Below are positions 1 to 4,855 of a DNA stretch of 6,188 bases, piece by piece. Both the position numbers and the translations under genes were made by a program. A model generated the notes under the pieces. The model was given only the letters and a program-made list of their open reading frames with translations. It searched no databases and had not been told where the DNA came from. Every line of letters begins with the position of its first letter. Within the stretch, counting starts at the first letter, position 1. Source of the stretch: Alloclostridium intestinigallinarum (lineage in GTDB: Bacteria > Bacillota > Clostridia > Christensenellales > UBA3700); NCBI GenBank assembly GCA_904393845.1, contig CAJFNB010000084.1, positions 1 to 6,188 of the forward strand, read 5' to 3'.

Positions 1-27
1 TGATATGCACCCCAAAAGTTGGACAAA
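1..27 (+). repeat. IS left terminal inverted repeat (IRL)
   Basis: Bases 1-27 match the reverse complement of 1284-1310 at 22 of 27 positions. The shared blocks are TGA at the tip, ACCCCAAA in the middle and TTGGACAAA on the inside. This is the presumed transposase binding and cleavage end. Confidence 0.92.
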
Positions 28-44
28 CTTTAGGAGGTGCATAT
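3..44 (+). promoter_or_regulatory. Hairpin able to mask the orfA ribosome site in read-through RNA
   Basis: ATATGCACC (3-11), inside the left inverted repeat, is a perfect 9-base inverted match to GGTGCATAT (36-44). The second arm includes the last GG of the orfA Shine-Dalgarno AGGAGGTG (32-39) and the bases up to three before the ATG. A transcript entering from outside the element would contain both arms and could hide the ribosome site. A transcript starting inside the end would lack the first arm. IS10 and IS50 are known to use this kind of protection; applying it here is inference. Confidence 0.55.
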
Positions 45-47
45 TTT

Positions 48-440
48 ATGGGAAGGAAGAAAAATTTTAACACAAAGTACTCGGCGGAATTCAAGATATC
101 TGTTATAATGGATATGCGAGAAAACCATTTGGGTTATGGAGAAATTATGCGGAAATATTTTCCGCATCTCACAGTAAGGAATTATTCTTTTCTGAAACGA
201 TGGGAACGCATATACATAGAAGAAGGAGCGGCGGGGCTCATGGTAGAACGGCGCGGAAGGAAAAGTACAGGCAGACCTAAGAAGAACTTATTGGATACGG
301 CAGTGGAAAAAGATTTAATTGCCGAAAACCAAAGACTGCGAGAGCGCAACGAGTATTTAGAGGCGGAGCTGGCATACATAAAAAAATTGGATGCCTTAGT
401 TCGGGAGAGAGAGCAACGGAACGGGAAAAAGCCCGTATAG
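48..440 (+). CDS. IS3-family transposase subunit OrfA (helix-turn-helix and leucine zipper)
   Basis: This 130-residue protein is the DNA-binding regulatory half of the transposase. Residues about 10-55 form a basic helix-turn-helix region (KYSAEFKISVIMDM onwards) that would recognise the inverted repeats. Residues 70-80 are a basic linker rich in R and K. Residues 90-118 carry hydrophobic residues every seven positions (L90, L97, L104, I111, V118), the leucine zipper by which OrfA and OrfAB dimerise in this family. The ATG at 48 is preceded by AGGAGGTG with an 8-base gap, so the start is well supported. It is shorter than OrfA of IS150 itself, which as I recall has two HTH repeats. The zone around codons 111-113 is the frameshift site that yields the OrfAB fusion; without slippage, translation ends at the TAG at 438-440. 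Confidence 0.93.
   Translation: MGRKKNFNTKYSAEFKISVIMDMRENHLGYGEIMRKYFPHLTVRNYSFLKRWERIYIEEGAAGLMVERRGRKSTGRPKKNLLDTAVEKDLIAENQRLRERNEYLEAELAYIKKLDALVREREQRNGKKPV
380..386 (+). promoter_or_regulatory. Programmed -1 ribosomal frameshift site
   Basis: The A7 run reads A-AAA-AAA in the orfA frame (codons ATA AAA AAA TTG), a canonical -1 slippery heptamer. A Shine-Dalgarno-like GGAG at 365-368 lies 11 bases upstream, similar in spacing to the stimulator known from dnaX. Slipping back one base continues into the orfB frame, which has no stop between 380 and 1274. The fusion would be 113 OrfA residues plus 296 residues, 409 in all, keeping the zipper attached to the catalytic domain. Confidence 0.85.
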
Positions 441-466
441 TAATAGAACTAAGGCAGACATACAAA

Positions 467-1276
467 TTGAATATGTTGCTCAAAATATCCTCGCTTGCCC
501 GCAGTACGTTTTATTATCATCTGAACACAGATAAAACAGATAAGTATAGCGAAGCAAAGCAAGCGATAGAGGAAGTGTTTTCGGAACATGACGGACGATA
601 CGGATACCGCCGTATTACGGACGAGTTGCGCACAAAAGGGATAAAATTAAACCATAAAACGGTGTTGAAACTTATGAAATGCCTAAATATACACGGAAAA
701 ATGCGAAAGAACGAGAAATATCATTCATATAAGGGCGAAGTGGGAAAAGTGGCGGACAATCTCTTACAACGAGATTTTAATGCAACTGAGCCGTTCGAAA
801 AACTTGCCACAGACGTTACGCAATTCAAGGTTAAAGATAAGAAGATATATCTTTCGCCGATAATGGATTTATACAACAATGAGATCGTGGCGTACTCAAT
901 ATCTTTACACCCTGATCTTGCGCAGACAAGGGAAATGCTTGAGGAATTAAGCAAACGATTGCCGCAAGAAGCAGAACCGGTACTACACTCCGACCAAGGG
1001 TGGCAATACCAACATGCAATGTTTCAAAGATATTTGGAAGAACACCATATTACACAGAGCATGTCCCGCAAAGGCAATTGCATGGACAATGGCGCAATGG
1101 AGTGTTTCTTTGGGAGATTGAAAGTGGAGATGTATTATGGAGAGAAGTTTGAAAGCGTTGAGGACTTCATACAAAAACTACACAACTATATCTTCTACTG
1201 GAATAACAAGCGGATCTCCCGCAAGCTAAAAGGAATGAGCCCGGTTCAATACCGAACTCATTCCCAAACAATTTGA
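467..1276 (+). CDS. IS3-family transposase OrfB, DDE integrase catalytic subunit
   Basis: This is the catalytic half of the transposase, which cuts and joins the element ends. The open frame extends upstream to the slippery site at 380, and the in-frame segment IVIELRQTYKLN before residue 1 is typical family sequence. The real product is therefore most likely the OrfAB fusion; the TTG at 467 is only a nominal start with no clear ribosome site. Counting from 467, residues 30-85 hold the HTH_21-like region (DGRYGYRRITDEL). The rve integrase core follows with D116 (LATDVTQF), D176 (LHSDQGWQY) and E212 (DNGAMECFFGRLK). The 35 residues between D176 and E212 give the canonical DD(35)E. The C-terminal YIFYWNNKRI...KGMSPVQYR motif closes the family signature. 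Nothing is missing. Confidence 0.95.
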   Translation: MNMLLKISSLARSTFYYHLNTDKTDKYSEAKQAIEEVFSEHDGRYGYRRITDELRTKGIKLNHKTVLKLMKCLNIHGKMRKNEKYHSYKGEVGKVADNLLQRDFNATEPFEKLATDVTQFKVKDKKIYLSPIMDLYNNEIVAYSISLHPDLAQTREMLEELSKRLPQEAEPVLHSDQGWQYQHAMFQRYLEEHHITQSMSRKGNCMDNGAMECFFGRLKVEMYYGEKFESVEDFIQKLHNYIFYWNNKRISRKLKGMSPVQYRTHSQTI

Positions 1277-2109
1277 TTAATTTTTTGTCCAAACTTTGGG
1301 GTTCACTTCAACAATTACTGTTGAAATTCGATATGCCTACATATGACAAGTTGCTTTTAGGTAGAAAGAACCTGAATGTTTTGGATTTGGGGTCAGGAAA
1401 CGGAACTGCGCTCATTAATCGCCTTGGGTCTAGATGTGAGGTGTCAAAGATAGTAGGGCTTGAGTTTGACAAGTCTGCTGCAGAACGAGCTAATAAATTG
1501 TACGGAAGTGAAGATATAAAATTTTATTGTTGCGACATAGAAGCGGAAGATTTTGAAGAACGTCTTATAAAAATAATGGACGAGATGAATATAGATAAAT
1601 TTGATTTTGTCAATATGCTTGCAATAGTATCTCATTTGAAGTCGCCTTCAAAATTATTCAAATCAATTAAAAAGTTTTGCAGAGAAAAAGCGACGCTTCT
1701 GGTGCGCAATATAGATGACGGCATGAACATATTTTATCCTGATGAGAACGGACGGTTTGCACATGCGCTGTCGTTGCTTTCTCAATGCGAAGCAACAGGT
1801 TATCGTTATTCCGGTCGGGAGCTGTACACCCTCATGTCGCGTAGAGGATATAAAAATATTACTCTTGAGAGAAGCGGGCTTGCAACGGTCGGCATGAGTT
1901 ATGATGAAAGGGGGGCTTTTTTTGATACGATATTCAAATTTATAAAACAAGGCATAACAACAGAGGCAGAAAATAATCCGCTTGACAATAAACTACAGGA
2001 GGAAAAAGAGTGGCTGTACGAAGAGTATGACGAATTAGAAGACGAATTTATGTCGTCAGAGTTCTTTATGCTATTCGGTTTTATTCTGTATAGCGCCACT
2101 ATTGTTTAA
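1273..2109 (+). CDS. Class I SAM-dependent methyltransferase, 5' end replaced by the IS
   Basis: The open frame has 278 codons, but the first 12 or so are read through the right inverted repeat, so native sequence begins near 1311. A Rossmann methyltransferase fold is visible: motif I VLDLGSGNGTAL (residues 36-47) binds S-adenosylmethionine, E64 in GLEFD is the likely ribose-binding acid of motif II, D88 follows in YCCDIEA, and KFDFVNMLAIVSHL (109-122) fits motif IV. The C-terminus (residues 245-260) is very acidic. The substrate cannot be told. No ribosome site precedes the TTG at 1273 or the first native ATG at 1333. The TTG overlaps the orfB stop, so expression would need coupling or chance initiation. 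Native promoter and start were presumably left of the IS. Only a few residues seem lost, so the domain may be intact but poorly expressed. The GNAT gene follows closely. Confidence 0.8.
   Translation: MINFLSKLWGSLQQLLLKFDMPTYDKLLLGRKNLNVLDLGSGNGTALINRLGSRCEVSKIVGLEFDKSAAERANKLYGSEDIKFYCCDIEAEDFEERLIKIMDEMNIDKFDFVNMLAIVSHLKSPSKLFKSIKKFCREKATLLVRNIDDGMNIFYPDENGRFAHALSLLSQCEATGYRYSGRELYTLMSRRGYKNITLERSGLATVGMSYDERGAFFDTIFKFIKQGITTEAENNPLDNKLQEEKEWLYEEYDELEDEFMSSEFFMLFGFILYSATIV
1284..1310 (-). repeat. IS right terminal inverted repeat (IRR)
   Basis: This is the inverted partner of bases 1-27, with 22 of 27 positions identical. The orfB stop codon (1274-1276) lies just inside it. The methyltransferase reading frame passes through this repeat without a stop. 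Confidence 0.92.
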
Positions 2110-2118
2110 GTGATAAAT

Positions 2119-2640
2119 ATGGAAAAACATGTATCTGATATTGAAATAAAACAGCTTGATAAAACATATATTAAAGATATGCTCGCTTTACAGGACGAAG
2201 TGATGGCAAAGTTGGAAAACCCCGACATACTTCGGAAAAATACTTATGAAACATTTGAAGTATGCTTTCACAAACCGTCGCTTGTGCTGGGAGCATTTTC
2301 TGATGAAAGGTTAATCGGTTTCGGAATATTATATTTAGCAGGTAATGATAGGGAAAATCTTGCTTATTCGCTCGATAATTATTGTGGTTCGTTAAGCGAA
2401 TATGGAAATGTCAAAGTTGTCATAGTTAAAGATGGATATAGGGGAAACGGGCTTCAAAGATTATTTATCAGCCGATTTGAGGAATACGCGAGAAACATTG
2501 GAATTAAAGTATTACTTTCTACTGTATCGCCATTTAATATTTATAGCAAAAATAATTTGGAGTTAAGTGGTTTTACTGTAGTGAAAAAGTTGAAAAAATA
2601 TGGTGGAAAGGAGCGATATTTGTATTATAAAAAGATATAG
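2119..2640 (+). CDS. GNAT-family N-acetyltransferase
   Basis: This 173-residue protein should transfer an acetyl group from acetyl-CoA to an amine that cannot be named from sequence. The acetyl-CoA pyrophosphate-binding motif A is VVIVKDGYRGNGLQRLF (residues about 100-116), with the R/Q-x-x-G-x-G/A pattern as YRGNGL. Motif B is the later N-IYSKNNLELSGF stretch (140-152). Length fits a single GNAT domain. The ATG at 2119 is chosen; a GTG at 2110, directly after the methyltransferase TAA, would add three residues. Neither start has a clear Shine-Dalgarno, which suggests translational coupling to the upstream gene. Both genes are AT-rich compared with the MFS gene and probably arrived together. 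Expression may have been damaged by the IS insertion upstream. Confidence 0.85.
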   Translation: MEKHVSDIEIKQLDKTYIKDMLALQDEVMAKLENPDILRKNTYETFEVCFHKPSLVLGAFSDERLIGFGILYLAGNDRENLAYSLDNYCGSLSEYGNVKVVIVKDGYRGNGLQRLFISRFEEYARNIGIKVLLSTVSPFNIYSKNNLELSGFTVVKKLKKYGGKERYLYYKKI

Positions 2641-2716
2641 TAATTATGTAATAAAAGACATTATTTTGTATCCTAAATTATTGTACTTGCAGCAGTGCTC
2701 ACATACACGATCCTTA

Positions 2717-2744
2717 AAAAACGCACCCAATCGGGTGCGTTTTT
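2717..2744. terminator. Bidirectional rho-independent terminator
   Basis: ACGCACCC (2721-2728) pairs with GGGTGCGT (2733-2740) around a 4-base loop. A-run and T-run flanks (2717-2720 and 2741-2744) extend the stem and provide U tracts on both strands. On the plus strand it ends the methyltransferase/GNAT unit. On the minus strand it lies 9 bases past the CCA of tRNA-Arg and ends that transcript. Confidence 0.88.
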
Positions 2745-2753
2745 GTTAATCTA

Positions 2754-2830
2754 TGGCGTTCCCGGCGGGAGTCGAACCCACGGCCTTTCGCTTAGGAGGC
2801 GAACGCTCTATCCTACTGAGCTACGGAAAC
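2754..2830 (-). tRNA. tRNA-Arg, anticodon CCT
   Basis: The minus strand folds into a standard cloverleaf of 77 bases. The acceptor stem is GTTTCCG with CGGGAAC (one G-T pair). The D stem is GCTC/GAGC. The anticodon stem TTCGC/GCGAA holds the loop CTCCTAA, giving anticodon CCT, which reads the AGG arginine codon. The T arm has stem GTGGG/CCCGC and loop TTCGACT. Discriminator G and CCA are encoded. A strong promoter lies just upstream and a terminator just downstream, so it is transcribed alone. Confidence 0.96.
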
Positions 2831-2847
2831 ACGCTTTTTGTAAAAGT

Positions 2848-2876
2848 ATTATATACTATGCGGTTTGGAAAATCAA
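2848..2876 (-). promoter_or_regulatory. Sigma-A promoter of tRNA-Arg
   Basis: On the minus strand, TTGATT (2876-2871) is followed by a 17-base spacer and a consensus TATAAT (2853-2848). The predicted start is near 2841, about 10 bases before the tRNA 5' end at 2830. Confidence 0.85.
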
Positions 2877-2937
2877 GCAATTTTATGCCGCGGGGGCAAT
2901 TCATTTGCGGTAAGTTCATTTTTTCGCCGCAAAATAC

Positions 2938-2966
2938 TAGACATTCCCGCGCCGATATGGTAACAT
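2938..2966 (+). promoter_or_regulatory. Probable promoter of tRNA-Glu
   Basis: TAGACA (2938-2943, 5 of 6 to consensus), a 17-base spacer and TAACAT (2961-2966, 4 of 6) would start RNA near 2973, 17 bases before the tRNA. A TATAAA at 2967-2972 is an alternative -10 but has only a poor -35 (TTCCCG). One of the two is likely real; the exact boxes are uncertain. Confidence 0.5.
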
Positions 2967-2989
2967 TATAAAGCTATTGAATTTAATAC

Positions 2990-3064
2990 GGCTCCATGGT
3001 CAAGCGGTTAAGACTCAGCCCTCTCACGGCTGCAACAGGGGTTCGAATCCCCTTGGAGTCACCA
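2990..3064 (+). tRNA. tRNA-Glu, anticodon CTC
   Basis: The 75-base cloverleaf has acceptor stem GGCTCCA/TGGAGTC (one G-T pair), D arm GTC-AAGCGGTTAA-GAC, and anticodon stem CAGCC/GGCTG. The loop CTCTCAC gives anticodon CTC, which reads the GAG glutamate codon. The T arm is AGGGG-TTCGAAT-CCCCT. Discriminator A and CCA (3062-3064) are encoded. It points away from tRNA-Arg, so the two tRNAs are divergent with separate promoters between them. The gene end overlaps the arm of the following terminator palindrome. Confidence 0.96.
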
Positions 3065-3105
3065 AAATAAAAAGAAGTCGTTTGACTTCTTTTTATTTTG
3101 GTGAC
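3058..3105 (+). terminator. Terminator-like 22-bp perfect palindrome overlapping the tRNA-Glu 3' end
   Basis: Bases 3058-3079 are the exact reverse complement of 3084-3105, with loop GTTT (3080-3083). The stem begins inside the tRNA (GTCACCA) and continues through an A/T-rich stretch with a T5 run in the second arm. Read either way it would form a long hairpin with U-rich arm, so it probably terminates tRNA-Glu transcription. The full pairing includes seven tRNA bases, which is longer than a terminator needs. Confidence 0.75.
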
Positions 3106-3111
3106 GAAAAG

Positions 3112-3330
3112 GTACCCGCAGAAAGTTTTGAAAAATCACATTTTACGCAAGATTAGAGAATGAAAGGCGGAAAGTATCGTAAGTAAAATGCTTGCTTTCA
3201 GCGCAATGATTTTCGAACAGCTTTTTGCGAGATGGCGCGCAATTGTAGAAAACTACAATAAGTGACAGATTGCGGAAGGCTGGCGAAAAGACTTCGATCA
3301 AAGTGGTTTTTCAGAGCTTTCTGCGGGTAC
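3112..3330 (+). repeat. 219-base element bounded by 28-base inverted repeats; candidate structured RNA or small non-autonomous mobile element
   Basis: The arm 3112-3139 (starting GTACCCGCAGAAAG) pairs with 3303-3330 (ending CTTTCTGCGGGTAC). Twenty-five of 28 positions are Watson-Crick and the other three are T opposite G, which are G-U pairs in plus-strand RNA but A-C mismatches in minus-strand RNA. Inside are smaller stems: ATTGTAG-AAAA-CTACAAT (3242-3259) enclosed by CGCAAT (3238-3243) and ATTGCG (3269-3274), sharing two bases. No convincing protein is encoded, no reverse transcriptase is nearby, and no RNA family is recognised. The right arm abuts the truncated FMN reductase gene. It may be a MITE-like element or a non-coding RNA gene. 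Confidence 0.55.
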
Positions 3331-3460
3331 AGTCCTTGGAGAAAAACTGTCCGCCAGACAGTTTTGCCGCCGCTTCCTGCGCGCCGCGGATAAAACTTTC
3401 CGCCAGGGCGTTGGACGAGCCGTGTCTGTTGGGGCTTGACGTTATAACCAGAATTTTCAT
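3311..3460 (-). pseudogene. NADPH-dependent FMN reductase / flavodoxin-like protein, N-terminal stub
   Basis: From the ATG at 3460 the minus strand encodes 49 residues. The first 30 (MKILVITSSPNRHGSSNALA and on to RGAQEA) are the N-terminal strand, phosphate-binding loop and first helix of the FMN-reductase family (compare the family pattern GSPRKNGNTAKLAEAF). The rest, KLSGGQFFSKDCTRRKL, is unrelated, and the last codons and stop lie in the right arm of the 219-base element. Family members are usually about 180 residues, so most of the gene, including the rest of the flavin site, is gone rather than just interrupted, since tRNA-Glu lies beyond the element. The start is well supported: AAGGAG (3476-3471) with a 10-base gap, under a near-consensus promoter. 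It should be transcribed but cannot make a working enzyme. Confidence 0.8.
3343..3365 (-). terminator. Hairpin resembling a terminator at the end of the FMN reductase stub
   Basis: AAAACTGTC (3343-3351) pairs perfectly with GACAGTTTT (3357-3365) around a 5-base loop. On the minus strand the stem is followed by a T5 run and TCTCC, so RNA from the FMN reductase promoter could end here. The stem is only moderately stable (three or four G-C pairs) and lies inside the residual reading frame. Confidence 0.45.
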
Positions 3461-3482
3461 AGTTCTGTATCTCCTTACTTCG

Positions 3483-3511
3483 ATTATATTCCCGTAATGC
3501 GCGTATGTAAA
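3483..3511 (-). promoter_or_regulatory. Sigma-A promoter of the truncated FMN reductase
   Basis: On the minus strand TTTACA (3511-3506, 5 of 6), a 17-base spacer and consensus TATAAT (3488-3483) predict a start near 3476. That is right at the AAGGAG ribosome site, leaving a leader of only about 16 bases before the ATG at 3460. Confidence 0.8.
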
Positions 3512-3583
3512 ATGCTTATTGTTTATGGAAAAGTATGCGCATGGCGTATAAAGGCGAATATAACCTGAGGCGCGGGAAATCGC

Positions 3584-3613
3584 TTGCAAGCGCGCGCGTT
3601 CTTCGTATATAAT
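3584..3613 (+). promoter_or_regulatory. Promoter of the MFS gene, with a 12-bp palindrome over the -35 box
   Basis: TTGCAA (3584-3589, 4 of 6), an 18-base spacer and consensus TATAAT (3608-3613) predict a start at about 3620, which is the A of the MFS ATG. The -35 box is the centre of a perfect palindrome CGCTTGCAAGCG (3581-3592), a plausible repressor site. No other promoter is needed for the gene. Confidence 0.65.
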
Positions 3614-3619
3614 TCAAGT

Positions 3620-4798
3620 ATGTACTCGCTGTTGCTTGCGCTTATCTATATCGCGTTTATAAGTCTGGGACTTCCCGATTCCCTTCTTGGCTCGGGCTGG
3701 CCCGTCATGCACGAAGAGATGGGTGTTTCCGTGGACAGCATGGGCATTATAACCATGGTGGTGGCGGGGTGTACGATAATATCCAGCCTTTTTTTCAATT
3801 TTCTCACGAGAAAGGTAGGGACGCGCGTCATAACCGTGGTAAGCGTGTTTCTCACGGCAGGGGCGCTTCTGGCTTTTTCCTTTGCCACAAAGTTCTGGAT
3901 GCTCATAGTATTCGCCGTTCCCTACGGACTGGGCGCGGGCGCGATAGACGCTTCTTTGAACAACTATGTGGCGCTGCACTACAAGTCGCGCCATATGAGC
4001 TGGCTGCACTGCTTCTGGGGAGTGGGCACGATAGTCAGCCCCTTCGTCATGAGTTACGCCCTTTCCACGTCATCTTGGAGTACGGGTTACCGCATAGTGG
4101 GTTTTGTGCAACTCGGGATAGGCGTGCTGCTTCTTGTCACTCTGCCCGTATGGAAGAAGGTAGGGAAGAGCGAGGAAGAAGTTGCTCAAAGCCAGAAAAA
4201 ACTCGGAATAATAGGCGCGGTCAAAATACGCGGCGTACCCTTTTTATTGCTTGCGTTTTTCTCCTACTGTGCGCTTGAAGCCACCGCAATGAGCTGGTCG
4301 AGCACCTATTTCACGGAAGTGAAGGGGATAGGCGCGGAACAGGCGGCGCAGTTCGCCTCGCTCTTTTATATAGGCATTACCGCGGGCAGGTTTATAAGCG
4401 GTTTCGTGTCGGACAGGCTCGGCGATAAGAAGATGATTTTTATCGGCGCGGGAGTGCTCGCCCTGGGCATAATTCTGCTGTTTATCCCCACGGAAGAAAT
4501 AGCCGTATCCATAGCCGGATTCGTGATAATCGGGCTGGGGTGCGCACCCATCTATCCCTGCATTATCCACGCCACTCCCGCCGCCTTCGGCGCGGAAAAT
4601 TCAAGCGCGATAATAGGCATTCAGATGGCAAGCGCATACGTCGGTTCTACGTTTATGCCGCCGCTTTTCGGACTTTTGGGCGGCAAGCTGGGCTTTTCGA
4701 TAATGCCGGTATACCTTATAATATTCTTCGTGCTTATGGTGGTAATGGCTGCGGTCATGTTTTTCGAAGCCGCCAAAGGCAGAAGGGCGGAAGGGTGA
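3620..4798 (+). CDS. Major facilitator superfamily transporter, 12 transmembrane helices
   Basis: This 392-residue inner-membrane protein is a secondary transporter; the substrate is not clear, though the layout is closest to sugar-type MFS proteins of the FucP/YbjJ kind. About 12 hydrophobic helices are visible as two sets of six, split by a polar loop at residues 178-198 (WKKVGKSEEEVAQSQKK). Helix 1 carries SLGLPDSLLGSGWP. The loop between helices 2 and 3 has a weak motif A (NFLTRKVGTR, 60-69), and the loop between helices 8 and 9 a good one (GFVSDRLGDKK, 261-271). GLGAGAIDASLNNYV (103-117) and WLHCFWGVGTIVSPF (128-142) are other conserved-looking segments, and E220 is a charged residue within helix 7. 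The ATG at 3620 is chosen because MYSLLLALIY begins helix 1 and the TATAAT ends six bases upstream. No ribosome site is present, so the message appears leaderless. Length is normal. Confidence 0.92.
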   Translation: MYSLLLALIYIAFISLGLPDSLLGSGWPVMHEEMGVSVDSMGIITMVVAGCTIISSLFFNFLTRKVGTRVITVVSVFLTAGALLAFSFATKFWMLIVFAVPYGLGAGAIDASLNNYVALHYKSRHMSWLHCFWGVGTIVSPFVMSYALSTSSWSTGYRIVGFVQLGIGVLLLVTLPVWKKVGKSEEEVAQSQKKLGIIGAVKIRGVPFLLLAFFSYCALEATAMSWSSTYFTEVKGIGAEQAAQFASLFYIGITAGRFISGFVSDRLGDKKMIFIGAGVLALGIILLFIPTEEIAVSIAGFVIIGLGCAPIYPCIIHATPAAFGAENSSAIIGIQMASAYVGSTFMPPLFGLLGGKLGFSIMPVYLIIFFVLMVVMAAVMFFEAAKGRRAEG

Positions 4799-4805
4799 TT
4801 TGCGG

Positions 4806-4834
4806 CTGACTGCCGGTTTTACTGCGGATAAAAT
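4806..4834 (+). promoter_or_regulatory. Possible promoter of the XRE pseudogene
   Basis: CTGACT (4806-4811, 4 of 6), a 17-base spacer and TAAAAT (4829-4834, 5 of 6) would start RNA near 4841, just at the GGGAGG ribosome site, again giving a very short leader. The boxes are imperfect. Confidence 0.4.
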
Positions 4835-4855
4835 ACGACGGGGAGGAAGATTTGC

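Larger units (their letters stand above)
1..1310 (+). mobile_element. Complete IS3-family insertion sequence, IS150-type
   Basis: The element begins TGATATGCACCCC and ends GGGGTTCACTTCA, giving the TG...CA termini usual for IS3-family elements. It carries orfA and orfB in overlapping -1 related frames, a slippery A7 run, and an intact DDE integrase domain, in about 1.3 kb, the normal size for the family. The terminal sequence with ACCC and GTTGGAC resembles what I recall of IS150 ends. Both reading frames are uninterrupted, so the element could still be active. It has inserted at the 5' end of the methyltransferase gene that follows. IS150-type elements usually duplicate about 3 bp of target; the left flank lies outside the window, so the duplication cannot be checked. 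The bases after the right end are ACA. Confidence 0.95.

Noticed and set aside
1..1310. Junction promoter formed by circularised IS ends
   Set aside because: I looked for a -35 in the right end facing a -10 in the left end (TGATAT at 1-6) with a 3-base spacer, but the best pair TTGTCC gives a 23-base gap, so it is not supported.
2695..2971. Small proteins encoded across 2695-2971 on the plus strand
   Set aside because: These frames run across the tRNA-Arg gene and its promoter, lack ribosome sites and resemble no family.
3112..3330. Retron msr-msd RNA
   Set aside because: The inverted ends and inner stems are suggestive, but no reverse transcriptase gene lies within the window on either strand, and no msr-like branching guanosine context was recognised.
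3331..3340. Attachment-site duplication of the tRNA-Glu 3' end (CCTTGGAG occurs at 3051 and again near 3334)
   Set aside because: Only eight bases match, well below a typical att core, and there is no integrase.
3584..3619. TTG at 3584 as the start of the MFS protein
   Set aside because: It would place the promoter inside the coding region, add a 12-residue non-conserved stretch and has no ribosome site; ATG 3620 begins at helix 1.
4801..4820. Terminator directly after the MFS gene
   Set aside because: CGGC-TGACT-GCCG followed by GTTTTA has only a 4-bp stem and is too weak to call.
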